A DNA stretch of 64,000 nt from the NCBI GenBank assembly GCA_002368175.1, contig AP018172.1, positions 3,532,001 to 3,596,000 on the forward strand. Reading direction: 5' to 3'. A model generated the notes under the pieces. It saw only the letters and a list, made by a program, of their open reading frames with translations, searched no databases and was not told the origin of the DNA. The position numbers were made by a program, and so were the translations under genes. How positions within the stretch are numbered: position 1 is the stretch's first letter; every line of letters begins with the position of its first letter. Source of the stretch: Calothrix sp. NIES-2098. GTDB lineage: Bacteria > Cyanobacteriota > Cyanobacteriia > Cyanobacteriales > Nostocaceae. Positions 9,933 through 17,987 of this stretch are shown one piece after another.

Positions 9933-10676
9933 ATGAAAAGTAACTCCTCTGAATCGAATAAATCCAGTACTTCTGAATCAAGTAAATCCAAGGGCGGCTT
10001 ATCTCCCGAAGCCGAATTTTCTGGGAAGTTGACTTTTAAAGATTATCTAATTGCTACTGAACAGAAAGCAAATAAGCCTCTACCTTTTTGGCGGTTACTG
10101 GTTCCCCTGGCGCTACAAACAGGGTTAATTATGGCTGTACCCACCCAAGCTTTGTACACAGATGTTGCGGGTAAAACGGTAATTTTGCAAAGTGCGCCTG
10201 TAGATCCTGATGATGTGCGGCAAAATTACGCTCTCAATTTGGACTATAACATATCGCGCATCTCAACTTTGAGAAGGCTGCCTGGCTGGGAGGAGTTACT
10301 GCGGCAAAATCGCGGTAGAAACAGGCAATTGGCTCAAGGAACCAATTTGTATGTGACTTTGCAAGAAAGAGAATCTTATGGCCGTGGTGTCCCTAGGGCT
10401 TGGAGACTGGTGCGGGTAAGTGGTAGACGCCCCACAAATCTCGCCAACGATCGGGTAGCCTTAAAAGGAGTATATCGAGATGGCTTTGTTAACTATGGGG
10501 TGGAAAGATATTACATCCCGGATGAGCAACGGGAGCGAATTAGTCGAGATATTTCCCGTGCTTTAGAAAGCCGAGAGGGACGACGCCAACCAATAGCAGT
10601 AAAAGTTAAAGTCGATCCGCAAGGTAACGCCGTACCCATTAGTTTATGGGTAGGCGATCGCAATTATCGCTTTTAA
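9933..10676 (+). CDS. GDYXXLXY-domain membrane-anchored protein
   Basis: A 247-residue protein with a Ser/Lys-rich cytoplasmic N-terminus (1-50), one TM segment (about 52-70) and an extracytoplasmic domain. Residues 97-105 (QNYALNLDY) match the GDYxxLxY signature in a degenerate form, with QN in place of the leading GD. The C-terminal part has GVERYYIPDEQ followed by a dibasic helix and a final beta segment, as in this family. It follows the DUF2157 gene on the same strand, the arrangement seen for this family pair in other bacteria. Its last 4 bp overlap the end of the convergent small gene. Function unknown. Confidence 0.7.
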   Translation: MKSNSSESNKSSTSESSKSKGGLSPEAEFSGKLTFKDYLIATEQKANKPLPFWRLLVPLALQTGLIMAVPTQALYTDVAGKTVILQSAPVDPDDVRQNYALNLDYNISRISTLRRLPGWEELLRQNRGRNRQLAQGTNLYVTLQERESYGRGVPRAWRLVRVSGRRPTNLANDRVALKGVYRDGFVNYGVERYYIPDEQRERISRDISRALESREGRRQPIAVKVKVDPQGNAVPISLWVGDRNYRF

Positions 10677-10912
10677 TCATGTTGACGTAACTGCCAAGCT
10701 ACACCGCAAGCTGCTCCAGCGCCGGCTACTAAGCCGGTACTCATTCCCTGGATTGTCTTTTGAATCGGGTCTTGGGTCAAGCAATCACTCGTGACTGTCT
10801 TGGCTTCCAAGCACATATTGCTTTCTGCCCAGCTAGCAGTTCCTCCTAAAATTACACCAGTCAAACTACAGAAAACAACAAGCAGCAAGAGGCGTTTGGT
10901 TTTTCTATCCAT
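10673..10912 (-). CDS. Small two-helix membrane protein, unknown
   Basis: A 79-residue protein. A basic start (MDRKTKRLL) leads into a hydrophobic segment ending ASWAES, either a signal peptide or a TM helix. A short loop with two cysteines is followed by a Gly/Ala-rich hydrophobic segment (STGLVAGAGAACGVAW). The 3' end overlaps the convergent GDYXXLXY gene by 4 bp. I do not recognise the family. The coding call rests on a clean start with membrane topology and the tight packing. Confidence 0.5.
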   Translation of the reverse strand: MDRKTKRLLLLVVFCSLTGVILGGTASWAESNMCLEAKTVTSDCLTQDPIQKTIQGMSTGLVAGAGAACGVAWQLRQHD

Positions 10913-11029
10913 ATGAGGATGCGTTAAATAATTGCAGTTACTAAATAATCCTCAACTACTTTACACATCCTGGGAGAGATTGTCATCTTAACCAACTTGT
11001 CCATTAAAGAATTATTGTTTAGCGTCAAG

Positions 11030-11054
11030 TCCCCCACCCTGTAGTGGATGGGGA
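11030..11054. repeat. GC-rich palindrome, possible solitary mobile-element end
   Basis: On the minus strand TCCCCATCC pairs with GGGTGGGGA (9 bp with one G-T pair) around a short loop. The plus strand has GTCAAG immediately before it and AATTTTGC after. It lies 62 bp beyond the threonine dehydrogenase stop and could contribute to termination, but the T-run is poor. Short palindromes of this kind flank IS200/IS605-type elements, though no transposase is present. Confidence 0.35.
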
Positions 11055-11115
11055 ATTTTGCAAATTTTTTAATGCACAAAGACTTTTGATGCAATTCCGA
11101 TGGATAATTCAGAAT

Positions 11116-12138
11116 CTACCAATCAAGAATGACTTTTGTCGCTGTCCCCGAACGCGCAGCTTCAAATCCCTCTTCAAAGTCATCAATCTCGAACCGATGA
11201 GTAATCACCGGTGAAATATCCAACCCTGCCTGCAACATACTTTGCATCTTAAACCAAGTTCTAAACATCTCTCGGCCGTAGATACCTTTGATTTGCAGTC
11301 CTTTAAAAATTACGCTTAACCAATCGGTCTCAACTTTTGTGGAGAAAATTCCTAGTAAAGCAATTTTGCCACCGTGACTCATCATATCAATCATGGTATG
11401 GAAAGCACTAGGATTGCCCGACATTTCTAGACCAACACCAAAGCCTTCCGATAAGCCCAATTCTTTAGCAACTTGCCATAGTGGTTCTCGACTAACATTC
11501 ACAACTCGCGTTGCACCCATCTGTAAAGCCTTTTCCAATCGCGAGTCATTCACATCTGTAACAACGATGTGTCTTGCTCCTGCGTGTTTGCAGATTGCGG
11601 CGGCTAAAGCACCAATCGGGCCAGCACCTGTAATCAGAACATCCTCGCCGAGAAGATCGAACGAGAGAGCTGCATGAGTCGCGTTTCCAAAAGGATCGAA
11701 AATCGCAGCAATATCATCGCTCACCTCGTCAATGAGGGGAAATACGTTTTTTGCGGGAAGTATCAGATATTCTGCAAAGGAGCCATGCCGATTCACTCCT
11801 ACCCCAAGAGTCTTACGGCATAAGTGTTCTTGCCCCGTTCGACAGTTACGGCAACGACCACAAGTGATATGTCCCTCACCAGAAACTCTATATCCAACTT
11901 TGAATTCTTGTACGTCCGAACCTACTTCTTCGATCACACCCATAAATTCGTGACCAATTACAGTTGGCACTGGGACATTCTTTTGTGCCCATCCGTCCCA
12001 TTCATAAATATGAACGTCAGTACCGCAGATTGCTGACTTTTCAATCCGAATCAGAACATCTTGCGAACCAGGTACGGGTTTGGGAACGTCTGTCATCCAC
12101 AAACCACGGGATGCGTGCTGCTTGACTAATGCTTTCAT
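11116..12138 (-). CDS. tdh: L-threonine 3-dehydrogenase (zinc-dependent)
   Basis: A 340-residue zinc medium-chain dehydrogenase, near-identical in length to E. coli Tdh (341). The catalytic zinc residues C38 (ICGTD), H63 and E64 (IGHEF) are present, as is the structural zinc set C93, C96, C99 and C107. The Rossmann segment contains GAGPIGALAAAICKHAG. The enzyme oxidises threonine to 2-amino-3-ketobutyrate with NAD, a step that normally feeds glycine and acetyl-CoA formation through Kbl. No kbl lies in the window. The gene starts 10 bp after the stop of the PurD-like ligase gene, so the two form an operon. A related polyol or sorbitol dehydrogenase activity cannot be ruled out by sequence alone. 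Confidence 0.85.
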   Translation of the reverse strand: MKALVKQHASRGLWMTDVPKPVPGSQDVLIRIEKSAICGTDVHIYEWDGWAQKNVPVPTVIGHEFMGVIEEVGSDVQEFKVGYRVSGEGHITCGRCRNCRTGQEHLCRKTLGVGVNRHGSFAEYLILPAKNVFPLIDEVSDDIAAIFDPFGNATHAALSFDLLGEDVLITGAGPIGALAAAICKHAGARHIVVTDVNDSRLEKALQMGATRVVNVSREPLWQVAKELGLSEGFGVGLEMSGNPSAFHTMIDMMSHGGKIALLGIFSTKVETDWLSVIFKGLQIKGIYGREMFRTWFKMQSMLQAGLDISPVITHRFEIDDFEEGFEAARSGTATKVILDW

Positions 12139-12148
12139 GATTTTTGAC

Positions 12149-13435
12149 CTAAATAACTGGAGATGTCAGACCAAGATCGCTGCGATAGAACATGCCATTA
12201 AAGCGTACTTTGCAGATATTTTCGTAAATATTGTTTCTTAGAGAGTTGATGTCTTGAGAAAAGCCAGCAACGGCTAGGACTCGACCACCATTCACCTCTA
12301 AGCGATCGCAGTTTTGCTTAATTCCGTCACCGTAAACTTCGACTGTCTCGTCAATTTTTTCTACACCAACAATACTCTCAAAATACTCACGCTCAATCAG
12401 AGGATATCCATAGGAAAGAGCAAATAGGGCACCACCAAAGCCTTGTTTCCATTTGATTTCAGTGTTACTCAGCTTTTGCTGTTGAATTGCATTGATAATT
12501 TCGTTCAAAGGTGAGTCAAGAAGCTGAAGCAACGCAATCCACTCCGGACTTCCCGGTCGAGTATTGAACTCCAGAACCTTCAAACCCGACTCGGTAGCAA
12601 TAACGCCAATGTACAAGATGTAGCGGTAATCATCCCAAGTTTTTTGAATGCCCTCAAGAGTCGGTTCAATAATTTGAGTACGTAATTCCGTCAAGAGATC
12701 GGCAGAGGAATAGTTAGTTGTGGCTAGCGCTCCTACACCTTGGGTATTGGGCCCGCGATCGCGATCGAGCAGGCGCTTGAAATCACTAACCTGGGGCAGA
12801 ATATGGTAACTTTTGCCATCAAAAAAGACGTGTACAGACAACTCAGATCCATAAAGGCGCTCTTCAATAACTACAGAACTGGAATCTGTTCTAGAAGAGT
12901 TGAGCATTCCTTCAACAGCAAACACAGCTTCATCCAATGACGAGGGTAGAATCACTCGCTTTGAGGCATTCGTATCAAAACTGTCAGATTTAATTACATA
13001 CTGACGAGTTCGATCTTGCCAGTTCAATTCCAGAAATTTCTTAGCCTCTTCCAAATTTGTGGTTTCAAACGAGTCCGCACAAGGAATTGCATAATCGCGC
13101 ATGAACTGCTTGCCGAAAGCTTTGCTGGACTCTAACTTAGTAACATTTTGAGGCAGCCCAAAGACATCAAATCCAGCTTTCTGAAAAGCATCGGCAACAC
13201 CTGCCATCAAAGGAACCGGACTCAAGAGGATGACAAGATCTACTTTTTCATCTGTTGCTAAAGAGATTGCATCATCTAATGTCTTGACAACATAAACATT
13301 TTGCATTTTTGCAAGCAGCGCACTATTTCCTGCCATTGCAAATAAGGCTTGGTCGCTCTTGGGCAATGTTTGCAGGAGCAGAGAATATGTGCATTGTTCC
13401 AGGGCATTTCCATGCCCATAAATCATGTATTTCAT
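12149..13435 (-). CDS. Divergent PurD-like ATP-grasp ligase
   Basis: A 428-residue ATP-grasp protein with the overall plan of phosphoribosylamine-glycine ligase (PurD). It has an N-terminal Rossmann-like part (MIYGHGNALE), LSPVPLMAGVADAF where PurD has a GPE-type segment, and LESSKAFGKQFM for the ATP-grasp entry. RGPNTQGVGA sits where PurD has GPNTGGMGA, and LEFNTRPGSPE where PurD has LEFNVRFGDPE. ATP and metal-binding positions look retained, but the substrate-side motifs differ (GHGNALEQ for GGREHAL; no DPETQ). It is therefore probably a paralogue with another substrate rather than the housekeeping purine enzyme. It is the first gene of an operon with tdh, which suggests an amino-acid-derived product. 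Confidence 0.7.
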   Translation of the reverse strand: MKYMIYGHGNALEQCTYSLLLQTLPKSDQALFAMAGNSALLAKMQNVYVVKTLDDAISLATDEKVDLVILLSPVPLMAGVADAFQKAGFDVFGLPQNVTKLESSKAFGKQFMRDYAIPCADSFETTNLEEAKKFLELNWQDRTRQYVIKSDSFDTNASKRVILPSSLDEAVFAVEGMLNSSRTDSSSVVIEERLYGSELSVHVFFDGKSYHILPQVSDFKRLLDRDRGPNTQGVGALATTNYSSADLLTELRTQIIEPTLEGIQKTWDDYRYILYIGVIATESGLKVLEFNTRPGSPEWIALLQLLDSPLNEIINAIQQQKLSNTEIKWKQGFGGALFALSYGYPLIEREYFESIVGVEKIDETVEVYGDGIKQNCDRLEVNGGRVLAVAGFSQDINSLRNNIYENICKVRFNGMFYRSDLGLTSPVI

Positions 13436-14712
13436 GTTTTCACCAGGAAAGAATAGCTATAACTTCTGCCATATTTCGATGTCAGAAAATTCGCCAGAAT
13501 GTCCGATAAATCGCGTTTAATATGTGATTGCAAGTTAAACGATATGACGCAATGACATATTAAACGGAGATGATTCTGACCGAGGTATTTACTTATAAAT
13601 TAATACACAGCTGTATTCAACTATGTTGGAAAAAGATTGCAAATATCGTGCTTTGGTTGTAGCTGTTTGTTTCGATCCGATATTTTCCTATAAAAGGGAA
13701 AGTCGCGATCGCGATATTCTGGATAATGCCCTATAGGCTTGCACCGCAGCTTGCAAACCAAGCAACGGGTTGAAGGTTAGATTAACTGAGCTTAATTTTT
13801 TAACAACAACACTTATTGACAATTTATGATTGTCTTAAGTCGTTATGAATGCTGTTGTAGTTACTTTTATTCTCCCAATTGTGTGATTAATTTCTCAGTC
13901 AGCCTATTTGAGCGCATTAATTTTTTGACAAGACCGACTCTTGTTAAAATCTCAAGAATCTTTAAGCATAGTAACTTGGTAGTCTTGCTAATAATTTGCT
14001 ATCTGTGTATAGAGAAAAACAGATATACGGTTCACAATTGAATTCTTCCCATTATCAGAATTCGATAACTTTAATAATTATTTAATATTATGTTCGGTAA
14101 GGTATCCGTATTAACGTGTAATTTCGTTTATGAAGAGAAACCTTTTTTATACGTTGTAAAATTTATAACTGCTACACACGCTAGTTGAATGCGTAACTTC
14201 ACTCAAAATAAACTTAATTTTTATTTTTAAAGTAATTTTTATTACTTTAAATCTACGAAATTTTACTCTTGTGTCAAGGTTTCTTGACTTAATAGCGATC
14301 GTAAAATTCTAAATTCCCATGAATAGGGACTATTGCTAAGTACCTAATATTACCTTAATTTTTCTTTTCTCTAGTAAACTTTACTATTCTCAAAAAAAAT
14401 TACCCCTACAAAGGGTATAAATGCTTATTTTACTATATTCGTTCTGTTCTATAGACTTATTGCATAAGTATTTTGGTGTTATTGAGTAGTAGTCTCAAAA
14501 GCTCACATTAGAAAACCTCGCAGAGTAGGCGCAAGAGGCGATCGCTTGCTGTTCAAGGAAATCAGCAACAAAAAGCCCCAGCTTGTTCAGCTAAGGCTTG
14601 TAGGAGAAGTCCAAATAATATGATGGGAGATTCCAATACCGATAATTAATAAAAATCTAGGCTAGACTCAAGACTGCCAAATTTTAGCAGTGACCTTCTA
14701 TACTTCTTATAC
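13436..14712. other. AT-rich intergenic region
   Basis: About 1.3 kb with frequent stops. A 71-codon frame at 13826-14041 has an unusual Cys/Tyr-rich composition, no ribosome site and no recognisable family, so I do not call it. The right end holds a minus-strand terminator (14569-14599) for the small gene that follows. The left end should hold the promoter of the PurD-like/tdh operon; no strong -35/-10 pair was seen. Confidence 0.5.
14569..14599 (-). terminator. Rho-independent terminator of the 74-residue small gene
   Basis: Reading the minus strand, AAGCC (14599-14595) and GGCTT (14577-14573) form the outer stem and AGCT/AGCT an inner stem, followed by TTTTT. It lies about 115 bp beyond the stop of the small minus-strand gene at 14713. 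Confidence 0.55.
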
Positions 14713-14937
14713 TTACCTTGCACTAGCTAAATCCCGTATTAGCTGAGTTCTAGAAAACAGGTAAGCGTTCAGGGAATTCATTTCTTCGCTGCTGAGTGCT
14801 TGTATGCTATCAAGCTGCCTTAACAACTGTTTGACTAAATCTGGATCGCTGAGTCCCACAAGATTACTAGTCTGGGTCTGTTCAACTACAGACCATAGTT
14901 GACGCAATATTTTTGAGTTTATCAGGCATACGTTCAT
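14713..14937 (-). CDS. Small conserved-looking helical protein, unknown
   Basis: A 74-residue protein. The ATG at 14937 is preferred over an in-frame GTG at 14946 because GGAG lies 8 nt before it. The product is mostly helical (SKILRQLWSVVEQTQ, DLVKQLLRQLDSIQAL, EEMNSLNAYLFSRTQLIRDLA), with no TM segment or signal. A good terminator follows. It resembles small hypothetical proteins often seen in filamentous cyanobacteria, but I cannot name a family. Confidence 0.55.
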   Translation of the reverse strand: MNVCLINSKILRQLWSVVEQTQTSNLVGLSDPDLVKQLLRQLDSIQALSSEEMNSLNAYLFSRTQLIRDLASAR

Positions 14938-15129
14938 TACCAACACTCCAACTCTTGTGAATCCAACACAGTGGTGTGAAGAATCTAAAGAAAATCTTAA
15001 ATTATAAATCTAAAGAAAACCTTAAATTTTACAAAAGTTAAATATTTAGATATTCATCTAAATATCTTTGATGGGATCGGGGCAAAGCAGGTGCTTCCAA
15101 TCAAACATCCAAAATTCTGGTTGCCTAAC

Positions 15130-15169
15130 AAAAAGCTCACGATGGTATGAAAACTGCCAATCGTGAGCT
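15130..15169 (-). terminator. Strong Rho-independent terminator downstream of terB
   Basis: A perfect 10-bp stem, AGCTCACGAT (15134-15143) and ATCGTGAGCT (15160-15169). Reading the minus strand it runs directly into TTTTT (15134-15130). It lies 90 bp beyond the TerB stop. Confidence 0.7.
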
Positions 15170-15206
15170 GTCTATTGATTCTGCAATTGTATCGATAAAA
15201 GTTTTG

Positions 15207-15240
15207 CCCGATCTCAAGTAACCCAGCTTACAAGATCGGG
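15207..15240 (-). terminator. Second hairpin immediately after terB
   Basis: An 8-bp stem CCCGATCT (15207-15214) / AGATCGGG (15233-15240) starting 20 bp past the TerB stop. The downstream minus-strand sequence is CAAAACTTTTAT, so its T-tract is displaced. It is probably part of a tandem terminator with 15130-15169, or an mRNA-stabilising hairpin. Confidence 0.45.
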
Positions 15241-15259
15241 AATTTAAGCATCAAAAGAG

Positions 15260-15727
15260 TTATTCTTCCTCGTACTCATCTTCATCATCTTCTCCAAAGA
15301 TGTGGTCTATAATTTGTTGTGCGCGCCTATTGGTAATATTCAAGGCGTCCTGAAGCTCAGATATATAATCTTGTTCGCTATCGGGTATTTCACCATCAAT
15401 CCCGACTACCAATAGTGCGGTAATGTAGGCTGCTTCGCGATATTCTTCATCTGGTAAGGAAGCGATCGCTTGCTCAATCACCTCCTCAGGTTCTTCTTCA
15501 TCTAGCAAGCTATAAACTTTCTGTGTTAATTCTTCAAAGTCTCGTTCCGAGAAATCTTCAAATTGAGAAATACCAGCTAGCATTTCACTCAAAGCAAATT
15601 CTTCGGTTTTGCTGACACCTTCATCATCAGATGCTGCGGAAAACAGTCCAATGACTGCGATCGCAACTTCTGGTTCTAAGGCGACTGAACTGCCGCTACC
15701 TCTGTTGGGCAACTTACGCTGTAACAT
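15260..15727 (-). CDS. TerB-family tellurite-resistance-like protein
   Basis: A 155-residue acidic, all-helical protein. The TerB core runs from about 20 to 140: EPEVAIAVIGLFSAASDDEGVS near the start, with acidic residues that bind metal in the fold, then a second repeat-like helix set with VVGIDGEIPDSEQDYI. The C-terminus is a run of Asp/Glu. TerB-like proteins bind divalent metal and occur in stress and membrane-associated complexes as well as tellurite resistance. No other ter genes lie nearby, so a role in tellurite resistance itself is not supported. Stand-alone copies are common in cyanobacteria. Confidence 0.7.
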   Translation of the reverse strand: MLQRKLPNRGSGSSVALEPEVAIAVIGLFSAASDDEGVSKTEEFALSEMLAGISQFEDFSERDFEELTQKVYSLLDEEEPEEVIEQAIASLPDEEYREAAYITALLVVGIDGEIPDSEQDYISELQDALNITNRRAQQIIDHIFGEDDEDEYEEE

Positions 15728-15957
15728 AACTATCCTTTAAAGGTTCCGTGATTGATGGGAAAGCAATCTTTTTTCCTGAGATTTAGGATTCCCAAAAAAA
15801 TCAAGAAAAACACACATCTGTGATTTTTACGGAAATTTTTTCCCAAAAAAACGCAGAGGATACAATCCCCTGCGTATCTAACTCTCTAAATTCAAAAATT
15901 TACCGTACAAAGTGCCTAACTAAGTAGAAAAAATCACCTTCCGGCACTCAGTAAACT

Positions 15958-17853
15958 TTAAAGTTTATTACCACACTCAGAGCAGAAGTTATGGCTGGGC
16001 AAGTTTTTGCTGCCGCAGTGGTTACAATAAACTGGCTCAGTAGCAGTTGTTGGTGGTTGTTTGGGTAAGCCAATCATTTGGGCGTTGCTCTTGCCTGGGG
16101 CTACCATTGGATAGCAGTTTTCATCTCTGGTAACGCGCACATCGACAACTACCGGGCCATTGTGTGCCAGCATTTCGGCGATCGCATCTTGGAGTTCTTC
16201 CCGTTTGCTAATCACCATGCCTTTAATACCATAGGCTTTGGTTAAATACTCAATATCTGGCATTCCGACTTCCATATTGGAGCAGGAGTAACGCTCGCCG
16301 TAGAAGGCTTGTTGCCACTGGCGTACCATTCCCTGCCAGCCGTTATTGAGAATTAGAGTCTTGACGTTAATGCCATATTGTGCAAGCGTTCCCAGTTCTT
16401 GCAAGCACATTTGGAAACTGGCATCACCGCTGATACAAATAACTTCTTCATCGGGAAATGCCACTTTTGCACCCATTGCCGCAGGGACGCCAAAACCCAT
16501 CGTTCCTAAACCAGCACTGGAAATCCAGCGTCGGGGGCCATTTTTGAGGAATTGTGCTGCCCACATTTGATGTTGACCTACATCTGTGGTGTAGAAAGCG
16601 TGGGGTGCTTGGCGACCGATTTCGACAATTACCTCTTGGGGTGAGATACTGTCAGGATGCTGGGGCACCATCAAAGGATATTCTTCCCGCCAGCGGTTAA
16701 TGAGGTTTAACCATTCTTGGTTTTGGTTGGGTTTAGCCTTGATACCTGATTGCTTGCAACGACGTAACAAGTCAACTAAGACATTGCGTACATCACCAAC
16801 GATAGGTACTTCAGGAACGCGGTTTTTACCAACTTCGGCGGGATCGATATCGATGTGAATGACTTTCGCCTTGGAGGCAAATTCATCTAACTTGCCAGTC
16901 ACGCGGTCATCAAATCTTGCGCCAACGCAGATCAATAAGTCACAATCAGTCACAGCAAAGTTGGCGTAGGCAGTGCCGTGCATCCCCAACATCCCCAAAG
17001 CTAGAGGATGATGTTCGTCGAAAACACCGATACCCATCAAAGTTGTGGTGACGGGAATATTAAATAACTCAGCTAGTTCTTGAATTTCTGCGTGTGCCCC
17101 AGAAGCGATCGCACCGCCACCGACGTACAATAGCGGTCGGCTACTTTCCTTAATTAACTGAATAGCGGCGTTGATCTGCCGTGGGTTGCCCTTCACTGTG
17201 GGACGATAGCCAGGTAATTTCACTGCACCTGGTTCTACAGGCACGTAGTCAAATTCTTCTAAAGCTACATCTTTAGGAACATCAATTAAAACTGGGCCTG
17301 GGCGTCCTGTGCTAGCGATGTGGAACGCTTCAGCCACAATCCGTGCCATATCTTTTGGATCGCGCACTACATAAGAGTGTTTGACAATTGGCAGGGTAAT
17401 CCCATAAATATCAGTTTCTTGAAATGCATCCGTACCAATTGAAGCCCGTGGTACTTGCCCTGTGACCACAATCATCGGAATCGAGTCCATGTAGGCGGTG
17501 GCGATACCTGTCACCAAGTTAGTCGCCCCTGGGCCCGAAGTACCAAAGCACACTCCTACCTTACCTGTAGCACGGGCATAGCCGTCAGCAGCATGGGATG
17601 CACCTTGTTCGTGTCTCACAAGAATGTGCTTAATGCCACTGGTTGCTTCCACTTTGTAAAGGTCATCGTAAATTGGCAGAATTGCTCCACCGGGATAACC
17701 AAAAATATACTCAACACCGTGGCGCTGGAGACTGTCAAGGAGAGCAAAACCGCCAGATGCCCGTTTAGGCGTGACTTCGACGGTTTGAATACTTGTATTA
17801 GGCTGGGTGTGATTCTCGGTTTGGGGGGGACTGATTCGGGTTGGCGATCGCAC
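15958..17853 (-). CDS. ilvB: Acetolactate synthase large subunit with C-terminal zinc ribbon
   Basis: A 631-residue TPP enzyme of branched-chain amino acid synthesis that condenses two pyruvates, or pyruvate with 2-oxobutyrate. I prefer the GTG at 17853 (AGAGG 7 nt upstream) to a TTG two codons earlier. The TPP-activating glutamate lies in RHEQGASHAADGYAR, and GTSGPGATN follows. The TPP/Mg motif is GDASFQMCLQEL ending at LNNGW. A zinc-ribbon-like tail closes the protein: CNHC then CSEC 12 residues later, within the last 22 residues. The tail is an addition to the usual catalytic plan. The catalytic subunit normally needs IlvH, which is not in the window. Confidence 0.9.
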   Translation of the reverse strand: MRSPTRISPPQTENHTQPNTSIQTVEVTPKRASGGFALLDSLQRHGVEYIFGYPGGAILPIYDDLYKVEATSGIKHILVRHEQGASHAADGYARATGKVGVCFGTSGPGATNLVTGIATAYMDSIPMIVVTGQVPRASIGTDAFQETDIYGITLPIVKHSYVVRDPKDMARIVAEAFHIASTGRPGPVLIDVPKDVALEEFDYVPVEPGAVKLPGYRPTVKGNPRQINAAIQLIKESSRPLLYVGGGAIASGAHAEIQELAELFNIPVTTTLMGIGVFDEHHPLALGMLGMHGTAYANFAVTDCDLLICVGARFDDRVTGKLDEFASKAKVIHIDIDPAEVGKNRVPEVPIVGDVRNVLVDLLRRCKQSGIKAKPNQNQEWLNLINRWREEYPLMVPQHPDSISPQEVIVEIGRQAPHAFYTTDVGQHQMWAAQFLKNGPRRWISSAGLGTMGFGVPAAMGAKVAFPDEEVICISGDASFQMCLQELGTLAQYGINVKTLILNNGWQGMVRQWQQAFYGERYSCSNMEVGMPDIEYLTKAYGIKGMVISKREELQDAIAEMLAHNGPVVVDVRVTRDENCYPMVAPGKSNAQMIGLPKQPPTTATEPVYCNHCGSKNLPSHNFCSECGNKL

Positions 17854-17987
17854 TGTCAAACCTCTGAGAATAGCTAAGTTAATGCTTGGATTCTGTAGTT
17901 AAGATTTCATTTTAATAGAAAAGTTTCATTAAATCCTTACGGATATTTCTATTTTTAAGATCTAGTTAGGTTATGACTTTGTATTGG

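Larger units (their letters stand above)
14938..15259. other. Intergenic region with two stacked hairpins
   Basis: It holds the leader of the small minus-strand gene and, nearer TerB, two hairpins that can terminate TerB transcription (15130-15169 and 15207-15240). No gene was seen. Confidence 0.5.

Noticed and set aside
12149..13435. Housekeeping purD
   Set aside because: Substrate-side motifs are altered and the gene is coupled to tdh, so a paralogue is more likely; confirmation needs the rest of the genome.
13826..14041. 71-codon plus-strand frame
   Set aside because: Cys/Tyr-rich composition, no ribosome site, no family, within AT-rich non-coding sequence.
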